The notes under the pieces: model-generated | Databases searched by the model: none | Told to the model about the DNA's origin: nothing | The model's input: only the letters and a program-made list of their open reading frames with translations | Shown: one piece after another, positions 7,187 to 15,865 of the stretch | Layout of the letters: each line of letters opens with the position of its first letter | How positions within the stretch are numbered: position 1 is the first letter of the stretch | Assembly (NCBI RefSeq): GCF_002934545.1 | Contig: NZ_PTJA01000019.1 | Location: 1 to 64,000, forward strand | Length of the DNA stretch: 64,000 nucleotides | From: Lacrimispora xylanisolvens | Lineage (GTDB): Bacteria; Bacillota; Clostridia; Lachnospirales; Lachnospiraceae | Direction: 5' to 3' | Translations under genes and position numbers: made by a program

Positions 7187-8539
7187 TTAATCGGTAAACA
7201 AACAGCCATTTTCCACGGTCAGATGTTTTCCTTTCATGGTATATGCTTCTATTATATGGTTTGTAATGAGTATGACTGCTATTCCGGATTTTAAAGCTTC
7301 ATCAAGCAGGTTGATGGTCAGAAAACGCAGCTGGAAATCAATGGATGAGAATGGTTTGATACAAACCAGTATTTTCGGACGGAGAAAAATCCATCTGTAA
7401 TAGATCAGCTTCAGCTTGCACTCATCACTTACTTTATCCGCTTTCTCTTCCAATTCCTTCTCTGTAAAAATCCCTTCCGTTAAGTTTTTAACCAGTTTTC
7501 GATAAGACTTTTTAAACTGAATGCCAGATTTTTTTTGCATCAGCATAAAAATAAAGTTATCCATAATCGTCATATCGGTAAATATCATCTCATCTAATGA
7601 CCTGGCCTCAATGAAAACAATTTCATTTAAAACTGAGCGGAAAATCGTATCTGACCGGTTGGATATAATCGCTTTTCCAGTTATGGAGCGGCAGCCTTCC
7701 AGCATTGAGATGGCGTGACTGCATTCTGCGGAATTTGTGTCCAGAATGTTTAACAGTTCTCCTCCCTTTACATAGCGGGTTAAGGAGATTATTGGATTTA
7801 GTTTTAAATCCTGAATATCCTGAGTATCAGTAGTGTTTTGCTCATTGACTGACTGAATAAAGTGATGGGGTGTGAAACGGCTTATTGATCTTCCGTTTTT
7901 TATAATGGTAATTTCATCAGTATGTTTCCATAAATCAGAATCGCTTCCTGAAACATAGAGAAAGGTCATCCCTTTGCTTTTTAATTTAGCGGATAGTTCA
8001 AAAAAACCGTTCATTTCATCCTCTGATAAGAACATCTCCAGATCTGTAATAACTGCCAGCTTCCGGCCGGATACGTAGGCACGGAGAAGTTCGATCTGCT
8101 TTTGTCTTCCGTAATCCAGTGTATGGGCTTTGGATGACATGGGGAGTGACAGATCCAGCTCTTTTATAAGATCCGGTGCCATCCGGCAAAGAGAAGCAGC
8201 CCGGTTCCACCAGAATACTTTACTGTTAGCTACAAATATATTCTCTTCCACACTTAGCTGGGAAAAAATTCCACGGGTTTTGCCTATGAAAACGGTTTGT
8301 TTCTGAATCTGATCCTGGGAACGGTGGGAATTTATTTTTTCTCCATTCCAGTAGATCCAGCCGGAATCTGGTTTTAATGTGCCGTTTAGAAGCCTCAGCA
8401 AATTCTGCTTTTCAATTAAATTAGGGATAATGGCGCAGCAAATCTGCCCCTGAAAGGCTCGCAGGCATACACCTTTTAGTAAAGTCTGATTTCCCTCAGA
8501 ACAGTAGATATTTTCATATCGCAATACTTCCTGTTTCAT
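7187..8539 (-). CDS. RbsA-like protein with lost ATPase motifs in both halves (putative pseudo-ATPase)
   Basis: 450 aa, intact reading frame. It aligns by eye along its length with two-domain sugar ATPases such as the 499-aa neighbour, but the nucleotide-binding motifs are gone. Where Walker A GENGAGKST is expected it has IPNLIEKQN. The first signature reads LDYGRQKQIE, Walker B TDLEMFLSEDE instead of DEPTSSL, and the switch His is Gly (VSGSDSD). In the second half LSGGNQQK is VSDECKLK and DEP is CIKP. ATP hydrolysis is therefore unlikely. Its start overlaps the histidine kinase stop by 4 nt, so the two proteins are translationally coupled. A regulatory or adaptor role linking transporter and kinase is my inference. 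Confidence 0.85.
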   Translation of the reverse strand: MKQEVLRYENIYCSEGNQTLLKGVCLRAFQGQICCAIIPNLIEKQNLLRLLNGTLKPDSGWIYWNGEKINSHRSQDQIQKQTVFIGKTRGIFSQLSVEENIFVANSKVFWWNRAASLCRMAPDLIKELDLSLPMSSKAHTLDYGRQKQIELLRAYVSGRKLAVITDLEMFLSEDEMNGFFELSAKLKSKGMTFLYVSGSDSDLWKHTDEITIIKNGRSISRFTPHHFIQSVNEQNTTDTQDIQDLKLNPIISLTRYVKGGELLNILDTNSAECSHAISMLEGCRSITGKAIISNRSDTIFRSVLNEIVFIEARSLDEMIFTDMTIMDNFIFMLMQKKSGIQFKKSYRKLVKNLTEGIFTEKELEEKADKVSDECKLKLIYYRWIFLRPKILVCIKPFSSIDFQLRFLTINLLDEALKSGIAVILITNHIIEAYTMKGKHLTVENGCLFTD

Positions 8540-9570
8540 TGTTCCAGCCTCTCTGCTTCATCAAGTATGTAGGGAATTGTAAGAGACACCTCAGTTCCGG
8601 CTCCCGGGGAACTGAACAAATGAATGCCGTATTCCTCTCCCATAAGAAGACGTATTCTGGAGTTCACATTATTCAGTGCGATTCCACCTTTCTTGTCTTC
8701 TCTCACGGAACCAGTGCCGCCTGCCATATGAAGAAGTGTATCGTTTAAATGTTCGACTGTTGATTCGTCTATGCCAATACCGTCATCTGAGACGGAAATA
8801 TAAAGGATGGTATCGCTGTGATCAATGTCTATAATCACCTTTCCTCCTTCCACTTTTGGCTCTAAACCATGCTTAATGGCATTTTCAACGATTGGCTGGA
8901 GCGTAAGCTTTGGAATTCTGGCTTTTAAAAGATTTTCTTCCTCTGGCAGCAGGATATCCAGATATAACTTTTCCTCAAACCGGTATTTCTGAATTAAAAA
9001 ATAGTTTTTTACATTGGAAAGCTCCTCTTCCAGGGTTGTAAGACTTTCCATATTAGAAGTAGTGTAACGGAAAAAGACCGCCAGTGCTTCTGCAATTTTC
9101 CCAATCTCAGGAACTCCCGCCATAATGGCATCTGAGCGGATGGACTCCAGTACATTATAGAGAAAATGAGGATTGATCTGATTTTGTAAGGCCAGATAGC
9201 GGGCTTGCTGTTTTGCATTTTCGATCATTTTATCCTTATCCAGACTGGTATGGAGTCCTGATAACAATTCATCGAAGCTGGGAGATATGCCTTCCAGACT
9301 TTTAAAGAGCTCCGTGAAAATAATGCCGTTGTTAAAGAGCTCTGCCTGCTTTTCCATAAAACGCAGTGGTTCCCATATTTTCGCTTTTCCCCAAAGGAGA
9401 ATTGAAAATAATCCAAGACCCATAAATAGAATCAGGAGCACTGCAAAGTAGGATTCCTGACTGTGATCCGCCATCAGAATCAGGAAAAGCATAAGGAGTA
9501 TAAGAATGCTCCAGGATATCAAAGTACCGATCCATATGACAAACCGGTTTTTTAACCATTGCTTTTTCAA
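8536..9570 (-). CDS. LytS/YesM-type sensor histidine kinase without an extracellular sensor domain
   Basis: 344 aa. There are two membrane helices near residues 11-33 and 41-60, joined by only about seven residues, so there is no extracellular ligand domain. A linker of about 55 residues follows, then the His_kinase domain with phospho-acceptor H135 in NQINPHFLYN, and an HATPase domain with PIVENAIKHGLEP (N box), DDGIGID and GIALNNVNSR. It should phosphorylate the response regulator encoded 15 nt upstream. The start is TTG at 9570 with GGGAGG 7 nt before it. Because it cannot sense outside ligand by itself, a partner protein probably supplies the signal. Confidence 0.93.
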   Translation of the reverse strand: MKKQWLKNRFVIWIGTLISWSILILLMLFLILMADHSQESYFAVLLILFMGLGLFSILLWGKAKIWEPLRFMEKQAELFNNGIIFTELFKSLEGISPSFDELLSGLHTSLDKDKMIENAKQQARYLALQNQINPHFLYNVLESIRSDAIMAGVPEIGKIAEALAVFFRYTTSNMESLTTLEEELSNVKNYFLIQKYRFEEKLYLDILLPEEENLLKARIPKLTLQPIVENAIKHGLEPKVEGGKVIIDIDHSDTILYISVSDDGIGIDESTVEHLNDTLLHMAGGTGSVREDKKGGIALNNVNSRIRLLMGEEYGIHLFSSPGAGTEVSLTIPYILDEAERLEQ

Positions 9571-9585
9571 TTAGATTCCTCCCAG

Positions 9586-11229
9586 CTATCGGTTGGTAAA
9601 CAATTTCCTATATTCATTGGGCGAAACGCCAAGGGTCTTTTTAAACTGTCTGGTGAAAAACTTGATGTCATTATATCCGGCCAGTTCAGCAACCTCACTG
9701 ATACTTCTCTCTTTTTCGGTCAGCAATTTTTTGGCAGTGTCAATCCGCACCATTTGTATATACTCGGTTAAGGTCTTTCCGGTTTCTTTTTTAAAGAGAG
9801 AGGAAAAATAGGTGTAGCTGAACCCTGTATTTTTAGCCAGTTCTTCCAGCTTAATGTTAATTCCCTTATTTTCTTCTATAAAATGCTTGGCATAGATGAC
9901 AGGCTTTATTTCTCTGTTTTTCAAATGATCCAGCACATTCATAAGTGTTTCACAAAGAGTGTCTTCCAATAACCGGAACGTCTGCTCCAGGCTTGTACAG
10001 TGTTCGTACATTTCAGAAAACCAGGATACTTTTTCGTGTTCGTCCAAAGAGGAATCCAGCTGTTTAAATCCATTCAGATAATAGTTAAGAAGCAGCAGGA
10101 GATTTTTCTTTACCTGTAAACAGGAAGTTATATCTTCTGCCTTCATAATATGTTTTGCAGCTTCCACACATTTCTTAATCTCATCCATATCAAAGGCTTC
10201 CGGCCTGTCTTCCAGCAGCTTTAAGATTCTGGCGTCCATGGCGGAGGAGAGACCCGCGTTTATAAACGTTGGTTTTATCTCTGAGACCGTGTTTAAGCCA
10301 GTGAGAAAACGGTTACCGATGGCAATACGGCTTTCCTTAATCCGTTTAATCAGCTGGATGCAGCTATCTGCCTGTTCACTGACCACAGCATTAAAATAGA
10401 GCCTGGGGAACAAATCCTGAAGACTGAGAACACGCTCCTTTATGTGGTTTATGGATTCCAGCAGCTCTTTCCTGTCAAGAGCATCAGAAAAGAGAAGAAA
10501 GAATATTCCTTCTTCTGTTACTTCAGAGATCCAGATCCAGTTGTGGGAGGAAAATTCCACTTCAGCTATTTCAAGGGTTTTTTCTGTCAGCAGCTGGTAG
10601 CTTTCTTCCGTAAATTCCCTGTAACTGATATTGGATTTTACTGCAATACATCTTGCTGAATTCTTCATGATATCAGCTGCATTTATTTTTTCAACTTCCT
10701 GCAGAATATTCTCTTCCAGTTCGTTCAGCTGCTTTTGTAAAACAGTTTTTAAAAACAGGTGCTTAAATGTTCCGGTATAATTCTTTATGGTTTCCTCAAG
10801 ATGCAGGCGTGAGGATTGTATGGATATCTGCTCCTGGGTTTCCTTAACCAGTTTTTTTAATGTACGGGTTAAATCTTCCTGGTTGATGGGTTTTAGCAGA
10901 TAATCTCTTACCCCAAACCGCATTCCCTGCTGGGCATACTGAAAGTCTTTATAACCGCTGATGATGATGCATTTGAGAATTTCATTCTGCATTTTTGCTT
11001 CTTCAATCAGACGAAGACCATCCATTCCAGGCATTCGGATATCTGTAAGAAGAATATCCGGTTTTTTTTCATTAATCAGCTGCAGAGCAGTTAAACCGTC
11101 GTATGCGGTTCCAAGCAGCCGGATGCCAATTTCATCCCAATTAACTAAATATTCGATGAGCTTACAGATCTTTTTTTCATCGTCTGCAATTACCATTCCT
11201 AAAATTGCAATCATCTCCCGTTTTGTCAT
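9586..11229 (-). CDS. YesN-type response regulator, receiver plus AraC DNA-binding domain
   Basis: 547 aa. The N-terminal receiver has acidic pair DD near 16-17, phospho-acceptor D63 in LTDIRMPG, and the conserved lysine in YLLKPI near 113. A middle region of about 300 residues is poorly conserved and partly coiled-coil. The C-terminal AraC domain has two helix-turn-helix units (LEELAKNTGFSYTYFSSLFK and ISEVAELAGYNDIKFFTRQF). It is likely phosphorylated by the adjacent kinase and activates the transporter promoter. The start is uncertain: ATG 11229 has only a weak AAAGG far upstream; ATG 11214 and ATG 11196 are alternatives. Confidence 0.93.
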   Translation of the reverse strand: MTKREMIAILGMVIADDEKKICKLIEYLVNWDEIGIRLLGTAYDGLTALQLINEKKPDILLTDIRMPGMDGLRLIEEAKMQNEILKCIIISGYKDFQYAQQGMRFGVRDYLLKPINQEDLTRTLKKLVKETQEQISIQSSRLHLEETIKNYTGTFKHLFLKTVLQKQLNELEENILQEVEKINAADIMKNSARCIAVKSNISYREFTEESYQLLTEKTLEIAEVEFSSHNWIWISEVTEEGIFFLLFSDALDRKELLESINHIKERVLSLQDLFPRLYFNAVVSEQADSCIQLIKRIKESRIAIGNRFLTGLNTVSEIKPTFINAGLSSAMDARILKLLEDRPEAFDMDEIKKCVEAAKHIMKAEDITSCLQVKKNLLLLLNYYLNGFKQLDSSLDEHEKVSWFSEMYEHCTSLEQTFRLLEDTLCETLMNVLDHLKNREIKPVIYAKHFIEENKGINIKLEELAKNTGFSYTYFSSLFKKETGKTLTEYIQMVRIDTAKKLLTEKERSISEVAELAGYNDIKFFTRQFKKTLGVSPNEYRKLFTNR

Positions 11230-11255
11230 TTTTAACAGTATTGCCTTTCAGGTTA

Positions 11256-11284
11256 AGTATACTTCACTGGTGAGAGATTCTCAA
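11256..11284 (-). promoter_or_regulatory. promoter of the regulator-kinase operon
   Basis: On the minus strand TTGAGA, a 17-nt spacer, then TATACT, about 30 nt before the response regulator start. Confidence 0.7.
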
Positions 11285-11316
11285 CATAAATAGTGTTGAA
11301 AATTGTTGGAAATTGT
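11281..11316. promoter_or_regulatory. repeat-rich operator candidate upstream of regulator promoter
   Basis: TCAACA and TGTTGA form an inverted repeat (7-nt gap), followed by two direct copies of TTGRAAATTGT at 11296-11306 and 11306-11316, one helical turn apart. It lies upstream of and overlaps the -35 region of the minus-strand promoter. Direct repeats at helical spacing are typical of AraC-family sites; autoregulation is inferred. Confidence 0.4.
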
Positions 11317-11460
11317 AAAAAACACCATAATATTTTTAAAAATGATGAAAATATTAAGTAATAATGCTTTCGAATACCAGTTAATTTGTTAAATTTATAT
11401 CAAAAGTGCATAAAAGCAATTCAAATCATAGGCAGTAACTATGAGTACAGATGAATTTTC

Positions 11461-11489
11461 TTGCTATCAATGAGTGGGTTTGGTATATT
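11461..11489 (+). promoter_or_regulatory. promoter of the membrane AraC regulator
   Basis: TTGCTA, a 17-nt spacer, then TATATT, on the plus strand. The rest of the 326-nt gap 11230-11555 is AT-rich with the divergent promoter and repeats described separately; no RNA gene was recognised in it. Confidence 0.5.
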
Positions 11490-11555
11490 ATTAATAAGAT
11501 TTTGTACCGTAAGAAAACATAGGGAATGTAAGAGGTATAATAAGGTGATTAAAAT

Positions 11556-13736
11556 ATGAATGCGATGGAAGCCCGTAAGAGCAGATTCTTTAAAAATATG
11601 TTTTTGTCCTACTGTCTGATCATTATATTAAGCTTTCTCATTTACTCGGTTACAGTCATTTATGAGGCTGCAAAGGTGAAAGAAAATCAGGCAGTTAAAT
11701 ATTATGAAACAAAGGCACAGGCATTTGCCAATGGGATGGATCAGCAGATTTACAGCGCCCAGAATATAATAACAAATCTTAATAATTCCTCGTTGATTAA
11801 TAAATTGTATATGACTGTTCAGATGCAAAGTCCGGTTGATTCCTATCTTTTGTATCAGGTGTTAAATGACATCCGCTATCAGAAAACAGCTGGAGATGAT
11901 TTTAATATCACAGATGTTGTCCTGATGATGAATAATTACAATAAGGTATATACCAGTGATGAAGTGGTTCATTTATCCGATCGCATTGATTTATCAGAAT
12001 GGAAAACCGACCGTCTGGCAATTACAGATTTGAATACCAGTTTAAATATGAATAACAGCCAGCTGACATTTTTTAAAAAATATCTTATATACAGTGGTGC
12101 CTATCAATATGGATCTGGTTCACAGAGAGGTATTATCTGCGTTCTGTTTGAAAATCAGAAGATAGGAGAGATGCTTAAGGCTGCATCTGGTGAGGCCCGG
12201 GGATATGCAGTTTACTATAATGGAAAACCGGTTATAAAAGAGGGGATTGAAGATGGAAGAAGTTTTAAACAGACCTCACAGGTAAGCAGTGCCATCTCTT
12301 ATGAGATTATAGCGGATTATAGTAAGTTTGGCTTTGAGTTCTCTGACTTAGGATCTTTTGCATTGATATTTGGATTTTTGATTTGTATGGGGTATTTAAT
12401 ACTGGCTTATTTTTTTACAAACCGGTATTCGTCCCCATTTGAGAAAATCAGGCTTTTAGTGGGGAAAGACAGGAAAGAGGGAAAAAACGAAGCAGAAAAA
12501 ATTGTGTCCGGTGTGGTTGATCTTCTTGGAGAGCGTAATGGGTATATGCAGCAGGTTCATAACATGTCACCCTATGCCAGCCAGGGAATCCTTCACAGTC
12601 TTATTCTTGGGAGTGACGGGGAATCCGTTAATAAAGAATTTCTGACTGATTTTGTTCAGTTAAAACGAGTATTTTTTCTGGCTGCCATGGTTGATTTATA
12701 CTATGGAGAAAAATGGAGTAAGGATGAGGCAAAGAAAGGGGTAAAAGCAATTTCCCTGCTGGCGGAACAGGAATCAGATGAAGAATTTAAGATCCTGTCT
12801 TATAAAAAGGATTCTACCCATGTCTATCTTATTTTTAACAGTAATAACGGAGAGCGTCTTGAAGATAAACTTTACGAGTTTTTTGATAAAATGAAAAAGA
12901 CCCTGGATTTCAATTGTATGGTGACCGTTGGAGCAGATGAGGTTAAGGAAGAACTGGAAGAGATATCTGTTTCCTGTGACAATGCAATGCTTGCTTTGGA
13001 AAAAATTTTATGGGAGGGAAGAGGGGCAATCTATTTCCATGATCCACAGTCAGACTGTTCTATGAATTATTATTTTCCAAAGGATGGGGTAAAACAGCTG
13101 ACCAAGGGGATGAAGGACAGAGACAGGGAGTCTATCCGCCATTTCTTTGAGGAGATTGAGAAGAAAAACCAGATGGAGTTTGATAATTCTGTTTATGCTG
13201 GAAAGCTGCTGTTAAGTGAGCTTTATGTTACTGTCGCAAAAGCGATGCAGGCAGTATGGGATCAGTGTGGCATTCCTTTAAGAAGAGTGGATGTCTGCCC
13301 CTCTTACCGTACCATGGATGAGGTCATTGAATATTACAGTAATCTGATCGAAGGGCTTTTTATTGAAGTGGACCAATCTGAGGAATTAAGAGAGGAATAT
13401 TTCCAGAATGAGTCGGAATTAATTGAGTATATCAATAAAAATGACAAAAACCCGGATCTATCCCTCACCCAGATAGCGGACCATTTTTCGGTAAGCAGTA
13501 AATATGTGACTGCTTTGGTGAAAAAACGGTTTGGCATGACCTATTTAAAATATGTGCAGGAACGAAGAATTTCTTATGCCATTGATCTTTTAAAGAATTC
13601 GTCTCTTCCTCTTGAGAAAATAGCGGAGGAATGTGGCTACACCAATATGCTGACATTCAGAAGAAATTTTAAAGCGATTATGGCATGTAACCCAAGTGAC
13701 TTCCGGGGAGAGAAAACAGCGGAAGAAGAGTCGTGA
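11556..13736 (+). CDS. membrane-anchored AraC-family one-component regulator
   Basis: 726 aa. TM helix near residues 16-38, an extracellular segment of about 225 residues (probably a Cache-like sensor fold), a second TM near 265-288 (SFALIFGFLICMGYLILAYF), a cytoplasmic linker, then a C-terminal AraC domain (SLTQIADHFSVSSKYVTALV and LEKIAEECGYTNMLTFRRNF). This class sits next to LplB/YtcP-type oligosaccharide importers and combines sensing and DNA binding in one chain. It probably controls the transporter directly downstream. The ribosome site AAGGTGAT supports the ATG at 11556. A strong terminator follows, so downstream genes need their own, presumably activated, promoter. Confidence 0.9.
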   Translation: MNAMEARKSRFFKNMFLSYCLIIILSFLIYSVTVIYEAAKVKENQAVKYYETKAQAFANGMDQQIYSAQNIITNLNNSSLINKLYMTVQMQSPVDSYLLYQVLNDIRYQKTAGDDFNITDVVLMMNNYNKVYTSDEVVHLSDRIDLSEWKTDRLAITDLNTSLNMNNSQLTFFKKYLIYSGAYQYGSGSQRGIICVLFENQKIGEMLKAASGEARGYAVYYNGKPVIKEGIEDGRSFKQTSQVSSAISYEIIADYSKFGFEFSDLGSFALIFGFLICMGYLILAYFFTNRYSSPFEKIRLLVGKDRKEGKNEAEKIVSGVVDLLGERNGYMQQVHNMSPYASQGILHSLILGSDGESVNKEFLTDFVQLKRVFFLAAMVDLYYGEKWSKDEAKKGVKAISLLAEQESDEEFKILSYKKDSTHVYLIFNSNNGERLEDKLYEFFDKMKKTLDFNCMVTVGADEVKEELEEISVSCDNAMLALEKILWEGRGAIYFHDPQSDCSMNYYFPKDGVKQLTKGMKDRDRESIRHFFEEIEKKNQMEFDNSVYAGKLLLSELYVTVAKAMQAVWDQCGIPLRRVDVCPSYRTMDEVIEYYSNLIEGLFIEVDQSEELREEYFQNESELIEYINKNDKNPDLSLTQIADHFSVSSKYVTALVKKRFGMTYLKYVQERRISYAIDLLKNSSLPLEKIAEECGYTNMLTFRRNFKAIMACNPSDFRGEKTAEEES

Positions 13737-13768
13737 TAAATTAACAAATAAAAGGACTATAAAATCAG

Positions 13769-13826
13769 GAATGAATCAAAAAAGGATAGTAAATACTGCT
13801 TCCTTTTTTGATTCATTCATTTTTTG
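13769..13826 (+). terminator. terminator after the AraC regulator
   Basis: An 18-bp perfect stem (GAATGAATCAAAAAAGGA with its complement) around a loop of about 14 nt, followed by ATTTTTTG. No good -35/-10 pair was seen between here and 13922, which fits an activator-dependent promoter. Confidence 0.9.
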
Positions 13827-13922
13827 TGGTCAAAATGCCCTTGGAAAAAGTGAAACTAGCAAAAAAGTAGGGCAAATTATACAATTTACTCATAACTCAT
13901 CAAATGGAAGGGGACAAAAGAA

Positions 13923-14900
13923 ATGAATGTGCTTGCCAGCAAAAAAGCAAAGCCAGAGATAAAAAAACTCTCGAAAGAAGAAAAAAAACTGCTGTTTCGA
14001 AAAAATGTGAAGAGAGATAAATATCTGCTTCTAATGTTTGCACCAGTTTTGATCTATTATCTGATATTCGCCTATTTACCTATGACAGGTCTTGTGATGG
14101 CGTTTACACAATTTAAGGCGGGCAGCGGAATGATGGGCCTTTATACAGGTACCTTTGTGGGGCTGAAATGGTTTATTCAGTTTTTTAACTCACCGTATGC
14201 GTTCCGATTGATTCGAAATACCTTTTTGCTATCATTTTATTCGTTAATATTTGGGTTTCCGATTCCTATTATTTTTGCACTGTGTATTACCCAGATAAAA
14301 AACAAGTATTTACAGAAAGGAACTCAGATCATTACATATCTGCCTTATTTTATCTCTACGGTAGTCATTTGCGGAATGATAACAAACTTTTTATCACCGT
14401 CCAGCGGAATTATTAACCAGCTGATCGTTAAGGCAGGGGGGACCGCAATAAACTTTCTGGGTGAGCCTAAATGGTTCCGGGCGATTTATGTAATTTCCGG
14501 TTCCTGGCAGAGCTTTGGATTTAATTCCATTATCTTTGTAGCTGCAATTATGGGCGTTGCGCCGGAACTTTATGAAGCAATGAAGGTGGATGGTGCCAGC
14601 AAGGTTCAGACCATACGTTATCTGGTGTTGCCAAGTATTAAGCCAACCATCGTGCTTTTACTTATTATGTCACTGGGCAATCTCTTAAATGTGGGATTTG
14701 AAAAGGTTTATCTTCTTTATAATTCCGGAATCTATGATACGGCAGATGTAATTTCCACTTATGTTTACAGGCAGGGTATTGGCAGTCAGAATTACAGCTA
14801 TGCAACAGCAGTGGGACTGTTTAATTCACTGATTGCTTTTGTCATCGTGTTTACGGCAAACAGGCTCAGCAGAAAATTGACAGAAACATCGGTATGGTAA
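13923..14900 (+). CDS. oligosaccharide ABC transporter permease (LplB/YteP family)
   Basis: 325 aa integral membrane protein with six predicted helices after a lysine-rich cytoplasmic N terminus. The permease loop EALKVDGAS-type motif is present as YEAMKVDGASKVQTIRYLVLPSIKP. It pairs with the YtcP-type permease encoded 10 nt downstream. No ATPase gene is in the cluster, so a shared MsmX/MsiK-type ATPase elsewhere is expected. AAGGGGA precedes the ATG. Confidence 0.93.
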   Translation: MNVLASKKAKPEIKKLSKEEKKLLFRKNVKRDKYLLLMFAPVLIYYLIFAYLPMTGLVMAFTQFKAGSGMMGLYTGTFVGLKWFIQFFNSPYAFRLIRNTFLLSFYSLIFGFPIPIIFALCITQIKNKYLQKGTQIITYLPYFISTVVICGMITNFLSPSSGIINQLIVKAGGTAINFLGEPKWFRAIYVISGSWQSFGFNSIIFVAAIMGVAPELYEAMKVDGASKVQTIRYLVLPSIKPTIVLLLIMSLGNLLNVGFEKVYLLYNSGIYDTADVISTYVYRQGIGSQNYSYATAVGLFNSLIAFVIVFTANRLSRKLTETSVW

Positions 14901-14910
14901 GGAGGAAGAG

Positions 14911-15822
14911 ATGAATCAGAAAAGCACATGGATAGAGTTTAAAAATGAATGTATCACAGATAAGTTGTTTGATATCTGCATCTGGGTACTAATTGCGGCG
15001 GCAGTCTGTATTACCCTGTATCCCTTTATATATGTTGTAAGCATTTCCTTAAGCTCTGGTGAAGCGGTGAATAAGGGATTAATTACCCTGTTACCGGTGG
15101 ATGTGAATCTGGATACTTATCGGATGGTTATGTCTTATAAGGATCTATGGATTTCTTATGGAAATACATTTTATTATACCGTTATGGGAACCTTTTTAAA
15201 TATCGTATTTACCTGTCTGGCAGCTTATCCGCTTTCCAGAAAACGGTTTTTCTTAAGAAAGAAAATGAATTTCCTCCTGGCATTTACCATGTATTTTTCC
15301 GGCGGACTCATACCAAGTTATCTGGTTGTAACGGGGCTTGGTTTGTATAACAGCAGACTGGCCATGATACTTCCGGTTCTGGTCAGCGCTTATAACGTTA
15401 TGATCTGCCGTTCTGCGTTTGAAGGAATTTCTGAGGAATTATTTGAAAATGCTTATCTTGAGGGAGCCAATGACCTTCAGGTTTTGGTAAAAATAGCAAT
15501 CCCATTGATAAAACCGACGTTAGCTGTTTTAACCCTGTATTATGCAGTGGCACGGTATAATGATTTCTTTAGTGCGCTGCTTTATATCGGAAAGCAGAAT
15601 CTTCAGCCGTTGCAGTTGTTTCTTCGAAGAATTCTTCTGATGGCCTCTGCAGAGATCATGCAGTCTTCCGGTAATGCAACGGCCGCCAGTGCAGCAGCTC
15701 AGTCTACCATTCAGATCAGATACGTCTGCATTGTTTTATCTATGGTGCCGATCGTATGTCTTACTCCCTTTATACAGAAGTATCTGGTGAAAGGTACCAT
15801 GCTGGGAGCAGTAAAAGGATAA
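14911..15822 (+). CDS. oligosaccharide ABC transporter permease (YtcP/YesQ family)
   Basis: 303 aa, six predicted membrane segments. The EAA loop reads LFENAYLEGANDLQVLVKIAIPLIKP. It is the second half of the heterodimeric channel with the preceding gene. The ribosome site AAGGAGGAAGAG is nearly ideal. The C-terminal GAVKG ending is typical of the family. Confidence 0.93.
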   Translation: MNQKSTWIEFKNECITDKLFDICIWVLIAAAVCITLYPFIYVVSISLSSGEAVNKGLITLLPVDVNLDTYRMVMSYKDLWISYGNTFYYTVMGTFLNIVFTCLAAYPLSRKRFFLRKKMNFLLAFTMYFSGGLIPSYLVVTGLGLYNSRLAMILPVLVSAYNVMICRSAFEGISEELFENAYLEGANDLQVLVKIAIPLIKPTLAVLTLYYAVARYNDFFSALLYIGKQNLQPLQLFLRRILLMASAEIMQSSGNATAASAAAQSTIQIRYVCIVLSMVPIVCLTPFIQKYLVKGTMLGAVKG

Positions 15823-15865
15823 TCATGTTTTGATTATATATAATAAAAATGAGGAGGATGTTACA

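Noticed and set aside
7187-8539. Calling the degenerate ATPase a pseudogene
   Set aside because: The 450-codon frame is intact, overlaps the kinase stop in a coupled way and has conserved overall layout; selected loss of catalysis fits better.
13696-13926. 76-codon frame between the AraC regulator and lplB
   Set aside because: It overlaps the AraC gene end and runs through the terminator hairpin; no ribosome site.
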